This document shows positions 25,580 to 32,894 of a stretch of DNA of 51,625 nt, piece by piece. The DNA comes from Alistipes sp. (lineage in GTDB: Bacteria; Bacteroidota; Bacteroidia; Bacteroidales; Rikenellaceae). Each line of letters opens with the position of its first letter. The stretch's first letter is position 1. The translations under genes were made by a program, and so were the position numbers. The notes under the pieces are model-generated. The model was not told where the DNA came from. It searched no databases and was given only the letters and a program-made list of their open reading frames with translations. The stretch covers positions 1-51,625 of the forward strand of contig JAGCLL010000121.1 in the NCBI GenBank assembly GCA_017647025.1, given 5' to 3'.

Positions 25580-25585
25580 TGCTAC

Positions 25586-25746
25586 ATATTCGCCTAATCG
25601 CTATCGAACTACGACACTTGATACAATGGGCTGGTCTATAAATTGTCTTGTTGGGCAAGGTATCACTATGCGTGTACCTGCCTTGCAAAGACAATGGGAT
25701 GTCGTAGTCCTTGATAGCGTGTAAGGTTTGGTGCACGCTATTTTTG
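25586..25746 (+). ncRNA. Structured small RNA, candidate 6S (Bacteroidales-1-like) RNA
   Basis: About 160 bases between a Bacteroidetes promoter and an intrinsic terminator, with no open frame. It folds by eye into one rod. The closing stem is CGCTATC (25599-25605)/GATAGCG (25713-25719) plus ACTACGACA (25608-25616)/TGTCGTAGT (25700-25708). A large asymmetric bubble of 26 against 5 bases follows, then a terminal stem TTGTCTT (25643-25649)/AAGACAA (25688-25694) with GCAAGG/CCTTGC above it. A long rod with a central bubble mimicking an open promoter is the hallmark of 6S RNA, which binds RNA polymerase. The Bacteroidales-1 motif is likewise described as a free-standing RNA with phylum-type promoter and terminator. 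The terminator shares bases with the closing stem, so a riboswitch-like attenuator for the next gene is the main alternative. Confidence 0.6.
25715..25746 (+). terminator. Intrinsic terminator of the small RNA
   Basis: TAGCGTG (25715-25721) pairs with CACGCTA (25734-25740), followed by TTTTTG. The left arm overlaps the 3' strand of the RNA's closing stem, so the two folds compete. Confidence 0.8.
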
Positions 25747-25769
25747 TTTAATTTAAAATATAAGGTATT

Positions 25770-26171
25770 ATGACGCAGTATTGTAAGTATTGTAAAAATT
25801 GTGGACAGTTGGTATTTGATCCGAACTCTGATTTATGTGAAAGATGTAAGAAGTCTGTATCATATCAGCAAGAAGCACATCAAGAGGTTGGTAACAAACC
25901 CAATGAAGATAATGGAGAGAATTTCATTATGGCAATTGCAAAAATCGAACTAATTCTCTCGTTAATTGGTGTTGCTGTTTTCTTCTTTGCAAGTGTTTCA
26001 ATTGGGGATTCTTGGTTTGGTATGAGCAAAGCAGGTTATGTATCCCTCTTCCTTACCTGTGGAATAATAATCGCAGTAGCATTTTTTATGTTTTGCTTTA
26101 TAAAGGTGTTTGTAAATATATCTCGCAAAGCAACAGCAATTTACGAACTATTAAGAGATAAAGTGAAATAG
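25770..26171 (+). CDS. Zinc-ribbon membrane protein, function unknown
   Basis: 133 aa, not recognised. Two CxxC knuckles (C8/C11 and C23/C26, with an extra C5) near the N-terminus suggest a zinc ribbon in the cytoplasm. A polar linker is followed by two membrane helices (about 55-77 and 85-108) and a short basic tail. The gene is distinctly A+T-rich against its neighbours, and it begins 24 bases after the small RNA terminator, so its transcription depends on readthrough or an unseen promoter. No partner gene is near; it may be a recently acquired orphan. Confidence 0.7.
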   Translation: MTQYCKYCKNCGQLVFDPNSDLCERCKKSVSYQQEAHQEVGNKPNEDNGENFIMAIAKIELILSLIGVAVFFFASVSIGDSWFGMSKAGYVSLFLTCGIIIAVAFFMFCFIKVFVNISRKATAIYELLRDKVK

Positions 26172-26290
26172 ATTTTGGCAGAAGGTTATTTATGCGAATA
26201 GGGAGTTTAAGGACTGAACACAATCACTAAACTCCCTAATTTCTCTAATCTCATTAAAAAGCTAATGGCCAATGGCTAAAAGCCAAAACC

Positions 26291-26317
26291 CTAACGCCTC
26301 TAACGCCTCTAACGCCT
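26291..26317. repeat. 9-base tandem repeat abutting the proX stop
   Basis: CTAACGCCT three times, followed by the CTA that is the TAG stop of proX on the minus strand. Read from that gene, the unit is TAG-AGG-CGT, so successive TAG stops fall in frame. Degenerate CTAAnnnnn words (CTAAACTCC, CTAATTTCT, CTAATCTCA, CTAATGGCC) continue to the left. Confidence 0.85.
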
Positions 26318-26821
26318 CTAATACAACTCCACAAACTCCCACGAGTTACCCACCGCCTCGAGGTAGCGCAGGAACTCCCCTTGTGATATAACCACAGTGC
26401 CACGACTGTCGTTGGGGTGGAAACTGAGGCTCTCGGCACTCTCCAAGTTCTTGTCGAGGAAGAGGTGGGTGTGATTCTCCTCGTCGTTGATAAGTCCGAA
26501 GGGCGATACCGAGCCCGGCTCCAAACCGAGGTATCGCTCCATACGCTGTGGCGAGGCGAAGCTCAACTTACCCTGATGCAGACGCTTTTCGAGGTCGTGG
26601 ATAGCCATATCTTGGTCGCAGTCGAAGCATACCAAGTAGTGGCGATTGCCCTTGTGGTTGCGGAAAAAGAGGTTTTTGCTAGGCACCGAGCCGTCATCGT
26701 GCCAATTCTGCTTGGCAATCTCGATTGTAGGCGACTCTGGGTGAAAATAGACCTCGTATTTAATATCGTGAGCATCGAGGAACTCAAAAACCCTCTTGCT
26801 GCGTAGTTCTAAATCTTCCAT
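26318..26821 (-). CDS. proX: ProX-type prolyl-tRNA deacylase (YbaK domain)
   Basis: 167 aa, one YbaK/ProRS-INS domain. Recognised by SPTIEIAKQNW, KNLFFRNHKGNRHYLVC with the conserved lysine, SFASPQRMERYLGLEPGSVSPFGL and the NDEENHTHLFLD stretch, matching ProX/PrdX proteins that hydrolyse Ala-tRNA(Pro) mischarged by prolyl-tRNA synthetase. Cytoplasmic. A second, different YbaK-family protein is encoded at 45171-45656. The stop codon is the first codon of a run of 9-base repeats. No consensus promoter is seen in the 18 bases between its start and repeat element 2. Confidence 0.93.
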   Translation of the reverse strand: MEDLELRSKRVFEFLDAHDIKYEVYFHPESPTIEIAKQNWHDDGSVPSKNLFFRNHKGNRHYLVCFDCDQDMAIHDLEKRLHQGKLSFASPQRMERYLGLEPGSVSPFGLINDEENHTHLFLDKNLESAESLSFHPNDSRGTVVISQGEFLRYLEAVGNSWEFVELY

Positions 26822-26838
26822 AATTTTTTGCTATTTTT

Positions 26839-27018
26839 GGGCGGAGAAAAATGGCATGCGCTCCCGATGGTCGCTGAATGGCAACGAATGGCATTCGCTC
26901 GTTTCTCTCGCTGAATGGCAAAGCGCCTGTCATTCAGCAGTCGTCAGACTGCGCCTGCCATTAAATGCCATTCAGGGCTGAAAGCCCGCATGTCATTAAA
27001 TGTCATTTTATTGGCGCC
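26839..27018. repeat. Word-plus-hairpin repeat element 2
   Basis: About 180 bases, with left end GGGCGGAGAAAAATGGCAT and right end ATGTCATTTTATTGGCGCC as imperfect terminal inverted repeats. Inside are repeated AATGGCATT/AATGCCATT words, hairpins AATGGCA-AAGCGCC-TGTCATT, GCAGTC-GTCA-GACTGC and GGGCT-GAA-AGCCC. It lies between proX and the prolyl oligopeptidase gene and contains the left copy of the 54-base inverted repeat. Confidence 0.7.
26914..26967 (+). repeat. 54-base inverted repeat, left copy
   Basis: Matches the reverse complement of 29259-29312 at 52 of 54 positions; both differences lie in the 4-base loop of a GCAGTC/GACTGC hairpin (GTCA here, ATTA there). The two copies face each other across the prolyl oligopeptidase gene. 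Confidence 0.9.
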
Positions 27019-27019
27019 A

Positions 27020-27040
27020 ACTCCTAACTCCTATCTCTTA
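27020..27040. repeat. AACTCCTATCTC word over the oligopeptidase stop
   Basis: ACTCCTAACTCCTATCTCTT covers the end of the gene that stops at 27031 and is the same word that forms the tandem repeat at 7686-7713, also over a TAG stop. Confidence 0.65.
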
Positions 27041-29193
27041 TACTCTGTTCCTGTGTTCTCAAACACAAACGCAAAGACATCCGCTGTCTCCTCGATACGC
27101 TTCGAGGTTGGTTTGCCAGCACCGTGGCCAGCGTTGGTGTCGATACGGATAAGTACTGGGTTGTCGCCCTTGTGACAATGTTGCAACTCGGCAGCGAACT
27201 TGAACGAGTGCGCTGGCACGACTCTATCGTCGTGGTCGCCCGTAGTTACGAGCGTTGCAGGGTACTCCACGCTCTCACGCAAGTTGTGCAGAGGCGAGTA
27301 CTTGATGAGGTAGTCGAACTGCTCCTTTACAGCCGATGAGCCATACTCCACAACCCAACCGTGACCGATTGTGAAGAGGTGGTAGCGAAGCATATCCAAC
27401 ACGCCTACTGCGGGCAAAGCAACAGCATATAAATCAGGGCGTTGTGTCATACACGCACCCACCAACAAACCGCCATTTGAGCCACCTGCGATAGCCAACT
27501 TTTTGCTTGATGTATAGCCCTCTTTTATAAGGTGCTCGGCAGCCGAGATGAAGTCGTCAAAGACATTTTGCTTATTCTCCAACATACCGCCTTTGTGCCA
27601 CTCCTCGCCATACTCCGAGCCGCCACGCAAGTTCACTACAACCCATACGCCACCCTGCTCCATAAACATTGCTGCGGTGGTCGAGAAGCCAGGTGTAAGG
27701 TTGATTTGGAAGCCACCATAACCGTAGAGGTAGCAAGGGTTATTTCCGTCTAATTTCAAGCCCTTCTTGTGCGATACGAACATCGGCACACGGGTGCCGT
27801 CTTTGCTCTCAAAGAATATCTGCTTTGTTTCGTAACCTGAGCAGTCGAACTTCACCTCCGACTGGTGGTAGAGATACGACTTTCCGCTCTCGATATCATA
27901 ACGATAGATGGTGCTTGGCGAGGTGTAGTTTGCCACGGCATAATAGACCTCTTTATCCTCTCGCTCGCCATCGAAACCACCCACCGAACCGATGATTGGC
28001 AACTCGACCTCACGCACAAGGTTGCCCTTGCGGTCGTATTGGAAAATCTTGTTCTGCGCATCAATCAGATATTGGGCAAAGAGATAGTCGCCCGCCATAC
28101 CCACCGATTCGAGCAAATGCTCTTTTTCGGGGATAATATCATACTGCTTGCCCGTTGCGAGATTTACACCTAAAAGGCGATAGTTTGCAGCGCCCTCGTT
28201 GGTCATAACCATAACCTCGTCATTGTAGCAGTCGAGTATCATATAGTCGTAGTCGAAGCCCTTGAAGAGGGTGCGCCACTTGCGCTCCGAGGTGCGCTTG
28301 TAGAGCAACTGCGTACCGCTTGTTCCTGCCGAGGAGGTTACAAACTGCCACTTGCCGTCCTCACTCTCTCCACCGTGGTGGTAGTGGAGTGGATTTTTCT
28401 TATCCTCGAAAATCAGGACATCCTCCTCCTGCTTTGTGCCGAGGCGGTGGAAGTAGACCTTCTGGTTGGTGTTTTGTGCCGAATATACCGCATCGCCCTC
28501 CTTCGGTGCATCGTAGGCGCTATAATAGAAGCCTCGACCATCACGGGTCCATGAAGCGCCCGAAAACTTCACCCATTTGATATGGTCGGCGAGGGGTTGC
28601 ATACTCTCGGTGTCCAAAACCTTAATCTCCACCCAATCCGAGCCAGCCGAGGCGAGGGCGTAGGCGAAGTATTTGCCATCTTTTGTGAATGTACCTGCGT
28701 GCAATGCCACCGTACCATCCTCCGAGAGGGTATTCGGGTCGAAAAATACCTCCTCTTCCTTGTCAGCAAGGCTGCGTTTGCGGTAGAGAACGCTCTGATT
28801 TTGCAGACCGCTATTGCGTGAGATGTAGTACCACTCGCCACGCTTCGATGGTGCGCTCTGCGAAGGGTAGTTCCACAACTCAGTCAGTCGCTCACGAATA
28901 GCCTCGCGCTGTGGGAGCGAATTGAGATAGCCGAAAGTTACCTCGTTCTGCGCCTTCACCCACTCGGCTGTGCGCTCCGACATATCATCTTCGAGCCAAC
29001 GATAAGGGTCGGCAATCTCCACTCCGTGATAGTTGTCCACGACACCTTCACGCTCTGTTACAGGGTACTTTATATCCATAGTTCTGATGTTTTTCAAAAT
29101 GGTTGCGCCACCATAAACGCCAGCGTACATAATGGCAAAAAAGAGCAAAAAACCAACGATGCTCTTTGCAAATTCCTTACGATTTATCTCCAT
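27031..29193 (-). CDS. Prolyl oligopeptidase family (S9A) serine peptidase
   Basis: 720 aa from the ATG at 29193. An upstream in-frame TTG (29217) falls inside a TATATTTG promoter box and is rejected. A membrane-anchor helix is near residues 9-32, unlike the secreted or cytosolic members. A seven-bladed propeller (about 110-430, beginning after YRWLEDDMS) caps an alpha/beta hydrolase domain with GGSNGGLL (nucleophile S572), DHDDRV (acid) and NAGHGAGKP (H690). It cleaves proline-containing peptides, here probably at the periplasmic face. The gene stands alone between two repeat elements carrying facing 54-base inverted repeats. The stop codon is in a repeated word. Confidence 0.95.
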   Translation of the reverse strand: MEINRKEFAKSIVGFLLFFAIMYAGVYGGATILKNIRTMDIKYPVTEREGVVDNYHGVEIADPYRWLEDDMSERTAEWVKAQNEVTFGYLNSLPQREAIRERLTELWNYPSQSAPSKRGEWYYISRNSGLQNQSVLYRKRSLADKEEEVFFDPNTLSEDGTVALHAGTFTKDGKYFAYALASAGSDWVEIKVLDTESMQPLADHIKWVKFSGASWTRDGRGFYYSAYDAPKEGDAVYSAQNTNQKVYFHRLGTKQEEDVLIFEDKKNPLHYHHGGESEDGKWQFVTSSAGTSGTQLLYKRTSERKWRTLFKGFDYDYMILDCYNDEVMVMTNEGAANYRLLGVNLATGKQYDIIPEKEHLLESVGMAGDYLFAQYLIDAQNKIFQYDRKGNLVREVELPIIGSVGGFDGEREDKEVYYAVANYTSPSTIYRYDIESGKSYLYHQSEVKFDCSGYETKQIFFESKDGTRVPMFVSHKKGLKLDGNNPCYLYGYGGFQINLTPGFSTTAAMFMEQGGVWVVVNLRGGSEYGEEWHKGGMLENKQNVFDDFISAAEHLIKEGYTSSKKLAIAGGSNGGLLVGACMTQRPDLYAVALPAVGVLDMLRYHLFTIGHGWVVEYGSSAVKEQFDYLIKYSPLHNLRESVEYPATLVTTGDHDDRVVPAHSFKFAAELQHCHKGDNPVLIRIDTNAGHGAGKPTSKRIEETADVFAFVFENTGTEYKR

Positions 29194-29214
29194 TTGTTTA
29201 AGTTTTTCTTTGTG

Positions 29215-29222
29215 CAAATATA
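29215..29222 (-). promoter_or_regulatory. Probable -7 box of the oligopeptidase gene
   Basis: TATATTTG on the minus strand; a weak CTTTA occupies the -33 position about 19 bases upstream, next to the end of repeat element 3. It places the start downstream of the TTG at 29217, supporting the ATG at 29193. Confidence 0.45.
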
Positions 29223-29242
29223 ATAAAAAATCGTAAAGATGA

Positions 29243-29350
29243 GCGCCAAGTAATATGACATTTAATGGCAGGCGCAGTCTAATGACTGCTGAATGACAGG
29301 CGCTTTGCCATTAAGTGACCAACGGGAGCGAATGCCATTCTGCTACGCAA
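29243..29350. repeat. Word-plus-hairpin repeat element 3 (inverted orientation)
   Basis: Reads in reverse relative to element 2. Its minus strand carries AATGGCATTCGCTCCCGTTGG, matching element 2's ATGGCATGCGCTCCCGATGG, then the 54-base shared block, then AAATGTCATATTACTTGGCGC, where element 2 has AAATGTCATTTTATTGGCGC. It lies upstream of the oligopeptidase promoter. Confidence 0.7.
29259..29312 (-). repeat. 54-base inverted repeat, right copy
   Basis: Reverse-complement partner of 26914-26967, identical except for two bases in the hairpin loop. Separation between the copies is about 2.3 kb. Confidence 0.9.
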
Positions 29351-29363
29351 ATAAAAAACTAAT

Positions 29364-29396
29364 GGCTAAAAAAACGGCCCCCGCAGGAGCCGTTTT
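29364..29396 (-). terminator. Intrinsic terminator of the surface-lipoprotein operon
   Basis: AAAACGGC (29371-29378) pairs with GCCGTTTT (29389-29396) around a GC-rich loop; on the minus strand it is followed by a TTTTTTT run. It begins directly after the stop codon at 29398. Confidence 0.88.
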
Positions 29397-29397
29397 G

Positions 29398-31215
29398 CTA
29401 TTTTGGTTGGTTGTTTTCGTCAAGGTCGTAGAGAAGTTCGACATCATCGACATACATCCACGAAGCATCACTTCCCGTGAAGTAATCGCCATAGCCCGAA
29501 CAGGTGAAGGTCAGCAAGAGCATCGATGGCACAACCTCCGGATTAGAGTACTCGATAGGAATAGTCATCGTGTGCCACTCCTTCGTATTCTCTACAACCA
29601 ATGCAGGGGTTGTGTCGCTATCGAAGTAGCCCAAACCATACACTCCTGCCGCAGTGCGAGGGTCGAAGAAGGTCTTTTCGTCGGCACTATATACACAGTG
29701 AGGCTCCTTCCAATCGGTCAAGCAGAAGAATACGCGTGATACATCGGGTTGCCCACCGACAATCTTTGTCTGCTTGCTACCAATGTGATACTCAACACCT
29801 GCCGATGCAGACTGATACTTGTTGTTGATAGTTATCCAGTTAATGCCACCACGAGTGTACTTAACCTTGAAACGCAAAGCAACAGGCTTTACATTCTCGT
29901 TGATTGGGCGACCAAAGTAGATTTTGGCATTTGTACCGAGAGTCTCGCCATAGTGTCCTACAAAGAGGTTGCCGGCAGCAAACTTCATTCCCAAGACATT
30001 CTGCGAGCCCATAAATGCACTAACCTCACCTGTTGAGTCGGCTGGTACATTTTCAGGGCTTGCGCTCTTGTATACAGGATAGGTGAGGTTATACTTCTCG
30101 CCGAGCGATGTACCGCCAGGGTTACCCGTAGCCCAGAACATATCCTGTACCGACGAGAATGGATACCAGCAAGGTCCCGCCTCGCCCGAAGGCAAAAGTT
30201 TCTGGTCGTTGGTGAACTTTGCCCACTCCTCCATCTGCGAATTTGGAAGTTGGTAGAGAGAGGCGGTTGTTACCTCGAAAATTTTCGAAGGAATCTCCGA
30301 CAATCCCTCATCGGTCTGCGTATTAGCCCAGCCCTGCACCTCGTATGTAGCGCCCGACTCCAAACCACGAATTACTGCCTTTACAAAGCCGCTCTCCTTG
30401 CGGTTATAAGGGTTATTCTCATCGACAGCATACCAGTTTGACTGGGTGTCAATCCACTGCTCATCGCCCTTCTTGCGGTACTTAAAGACAATTTCGCTGC
30501 CATCGATAGCATTCGCCTTAATCCATATCACATTTGCTCCTGCACCGATATATTGGAACTCCGGCTCTGCCAAAGTCGGCACAACTACCAACTCCCATAT
30601 TGTCGAACGGTCGTGAGCAACAACAGTGATTGTTCGAGTATGCTCCTCGTTAGCAAAGTCGATTGGCATATCGGCAACATCTGGATAGTTATATGTAGAA
30701 CGAGGACCAAAGCGCAAATCGATAGTCTGCACATTGTCGAGAGGATAATCCTGACGACGCTTTACGATGGCACGATGTCCCTCCAAATCCCACTCGGTTG
30801 TTCCAATTTGACCATTTACAGTCCAGATGCGGTTGATGGTCTGCGTTGCAACAATCTTCCACTCGTAGGATTGGAAGTATGAGAGAGTGATATACTCCGG
30901 CTCCGACATATTTACAATGCGATTGGTCAAATCCTTCGACACAACAATCTGCGAAGCATCTGCCTCGTAATTCACATTTGTAACGACATCTGCGCCAAAA
31001 GAGATGGTCTTGAACTGCACCTGCTCGATATTTATCTCCTCGGCGAGAGGAATGGTCGCAGTGTAGGTCGAGCGGTCGAGAATAATCTCTCCACTTGCGC
31101 CCTCCACATCGAGCGAAGCGATATACAAATCGACCACTGGCTTTGGCAAGTCGTTCTTGATACACGAGGCGAGTGCCAATGCCGAAAAGAGTGTTATAAT
31201 AATTCTTCTGTTCAT
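29398..31215 (-). CDS. PCMD-domain surface lipoprotein
   Basis: 605 aa. Lipobox LALASC (C18) after a short signal. Immunoglobulin-like and fibronectin-like modules (about 25-310) are followed by a C-terminal PCMD (putative carbohydrate metabolism) domain of about 260 residues, recognised by QLPNSQMEEWAKF, the MKFAAGNLFVGHYG strand, CLTDWKEPHCVYS and the closing TFTCSGYGDYFTGSDASWMY with DDVELLYD. The fold is a jelly-roll likely to bind a glycan or act as the tip of a surface structure. It is the last gene of a seven-gene unit, and its ATG overlaps the stop of the barrel gene before it by one base. A closely related C-terminal domain is in the protein at 32895-35003. Confidence 0.85.
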   Translation of the reverse strand: MNRRIIITLFSALALASCIKNDLPKPVVDLYIASLDVEGASGEIILDRSTYTATIPLAEEINIEQVQFKTISFGADVVTNVNYEADASQIVVSKDLTNRIVNMSEPEYITLSYFQSYEWKIVATQTINRIWTVNGQIGTTEWDLEGHRAIVKRRQDYPLDNVQTIDLRFGPRSTYNYPDVADMPIDFANEEHTRTITVVAHDRSTIWELVVVPTLAEPEFQYIGAGANVIWIKANAIDGSEIVFKYRKKGDEQWIDTQSNWYAVDENNPYNRKESGFVKAVIRGLESGATYEVQGWANTQTDEGLSEIPSKIFEVTTASLYQLPNSQMEEWAKFTNDQKLLPSGEAGPCWYPFSSVQDMFWATGNPGGTSLGEKYNLTYPVYKSASPENVPADSTGEVSAFMGSQNVLGMKFAAGNLFVGHYGETLGTNAKIYFGRPINENVKPVALRFKVKYTRGGINWITINNKYQSASAGVEYHIGSKQTKIVGGQPDVSRVFFCLTDWKEPHCVYSADEKTFFDPRTAAGVYGLGYFDSDTTPALVVENTKEWHTMTIPIEYSNPEVVPSMLLLTFTCSGYGDYFTGSDASWMYVDDVELLYDLDENNQPK

Positions 31216-32078
31216 TACTGCAATCTCAATTTTTGTTCGTTTTTCTTACTCCACAAATGTACCGTTACACCGATATTAATCTCGGCAATGTTAAGACGGA
31301 AGAGCAACTTGGAGTGGTTGCGAGTTCCTGTTGGTTGCATCTCGCCATCGAACTGCTTGATATGGGTATACTGCAAGCCTCCCAAGCCAAACGATACCGT
31401 AGCACAAACATTCGGGAAGATGTAGGCTGCAACACCAGGGTTAAAGTTGAACTTAACCTTGTAACTGTCGGAAATGGAGTTGCTCCACTCGTTATTGAAC
31501 ATAAAATCAAATTTCGAGCGACCATATTGTCCCTCCAACTCCAACTCGCCAAAGACTCCAAAACGACCACGACGGTCGAGAGGTACATAGGCACGGTGGA
31601 AGAGAGAGAATGAATAGGCATTACTCAAATAGCCAACACCTACACCATCGGTAGAGAACTCTATGCCGTTGATAAAGTTTCCGAGGTTGACATCTGCATT
31701 GTCGAAGTGGGCTGCTGTATGGGTATAGCCAAAGCGCAAACCGATAGCGAAATTATCACGGTAGAGGTAACCGACATACGGCTTAACCGACACTACCGAG
31801 CCTCCGAATTTGAGATTCTCGATAACAGTCGCCAACTCGCTGTCGTCAGACGAAAGTGTGCCATACGAGGCAGTAACACCGCAAATCCACTCATTCTTGT
31901 AGGCGAATACATTCTTGTCAATCTCACGATTTACACGATTAATCTGAATTATTCCACCCTTTGTTCTGTTTACTTTGGTGGTATCTCGTTGAAGACCGAG
32001 GAGAATACTCTGTGCCTCTGCCACCTGCGATACGCTCACCACAAGGAGCGCTGTCAATATCATAAATATCTTCTTCAT
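31215..32078 (-). CDS. Outer-membrane beta-barrel protein (paralogue 1)
   Basis: 287 aa with a signal peptide (VVSVSQVAEAQ). The mature part is a run of amphipathic strands with turn-rich links (WICGVTASYGTL, VSVKPYVGYLYRDNFAIGLRFGY, FGVFGELELEGQYG), as in small outer-membrane barrels. It is paralogous to the protein encoded next (32091-32867), sharing the NRTKGG/RQNRG segment near the start and the PYVGYxYxxNxxxGxRFGY block. It probably forms an outer-membrane partner for the PCMD lipoproteins of this operon. Exact function unknown. Confidence 0.7.
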   Translation of the reverse strand: MKKIFMILTALLVVSVSQVAEAQSILLGLQRDTTKVNRTKGGIIQINRVNREIDKNVFAYKNEWICGVTASYGTLSSDDSELATVIENLKFGGSVVSVKPYVGYLYRDNFAIGLRFGYTHTAAHFDNADVNLGNFINGIEFSTDGVGVGYLSNAYSFSLFHRAYVPLDRRGRFGVFGELELEGQYGRSKFDFMFNNEWSNSISDSYKVKFNFNPGVAAYIFPNVCATVSFGLGGLQYTHIKQFDGEMQPTGTRNHSKLLFRLNIAEINIGVTVHLWSKKNEQKLRLQ

Positions 32079-32090
32079 ATCTGCTCGGGT

Positions 32091-32867
32091 TTAGAGGTAA
32101 AACGATGCACCTAATCCAATGGAGAAGATGTTTACTTTAAAGTTCATTTGCGAAGAGGAGAGCGAGCCTGTAACTACCTGATTGCTTACCTGACGAGTAT
32201 TCGAGTAGTTGAAGCCAAGCACTCCGATATTGACCTCGATTGCCATATTATTGGTCAAAAATGCCGAGATACCTGGGTTTACGCCGAGTGCTACATCAAA
32301 CGATGTTGCGTATGTTCCGCTCAACGCACTGCTTGGTCCCGATGCCACTTTCGACTGCGAGCCTCCCATTGCCAAGCCGACCTCGGCAAAGAGTGCAAAG
32401 CGCTTGTTATTTCGCCCCAGCGGAATATACTTGCGCCACAACGCCTCGACATTGTAGGAGTGTTTGAGCGAGTAGAAGTAGGAGTTGTCGAGCGAAGTAA
32501 TCGAAAGGCTTGCGTTGTCCAACTCGGTCAAACCTCGTGAATAGCCAAAGCGCACACCCACCAACGAGTTCTTCGAATAGGCGTAGCCCACAAGTGGCGA
32601 CACCTTAAACTGATAGCCATTCGACTGAATATCCTCGACGATAAGGAACGAGTAGTTGTTGTTTGTGTGGGTTGAGTAGGAGATTGTTCCTCCGAACACC
32701 CACTGTCCCTTCGGCACAAACTCGGTGCGGATATTCGCAATACCACGATTTTGGCGGCGAAGCGAGTGGTTGTAGTAGGTGCTATCCGACTTTGCCACCT
32801 CTTGCGCTAATGCGACAGAGGGCAGAGCAAAGAGCGCCAACACCAATATCTTGAAAAATTTATTCAT
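32091..32867 (-). CDS. Outer-membrane beta-barrel protein (paralogue 2)
   Basis: 258 aa with signal peptide (LALFALPSVALAQ). An alternating strand pattern with PLVGYAYSKNSLVGVRFGYS, RFALFAEVGLAMGGS and a terminal aromatic/hydrophobic strand (SIGLGASFYL) characteristic of outer-membrane insertion signals. It is 12 bases upstream of its paralogue and 27 bases downstream of a DUF4493-PCMD lipoprotein gene, so the order lipoprotein-barrel-barrel-lipoprotein suggests they work as one surface complex. No enzyme motif is seen. Confidence 0.7.
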   Translation of the reverse strand: MNKFFKILVLALFALPSVALAQEVAKSDSTYYNHSLRRQNRGIANIRTEFVPKGQWVFGGTISYSTHTNNNYSFLIVEDIQSNGYQFKVSPLVGYAYSKNSLVGVRFGYSRGLTELDNASLSITSLDNSYFYSLKHSYNVEALWRKYIPLGRNNKRFALFAEVGLAMGGSQSKVASGPSSALSGTYATSFDVALGVNPGISAFLTNNMAIEVNIGVLGFNYSNTRQVSNQVVTGSLSSSQMNFKVNIFSIGLGASFYL

Positions 32868-32894
32868 CTCTCTTTTGTTGCTACTTATTATATA

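Noticed and set aside
25586..25769. Riboswitch for the zinc-ribbon gene
   Set aside because: The long continuous rod and strong terminator fit a free-standing RNA better; no known aptamer core was recognised. Kept as an alternative, not the main call.
29194..29217. TTG start extending the prolyl oligopeptidase by 8 residues
   Set aside because: The TTG lies in a TATATTTG promoter box; an ATG follows at 29193.
26839..29350. Elements 2 and 3 as attachment sites of an integrated island
   Set aside because: They are inverted rather than direct repeats, there is no integrase, and the gene between them is an ordinary chromosomal peptidase.
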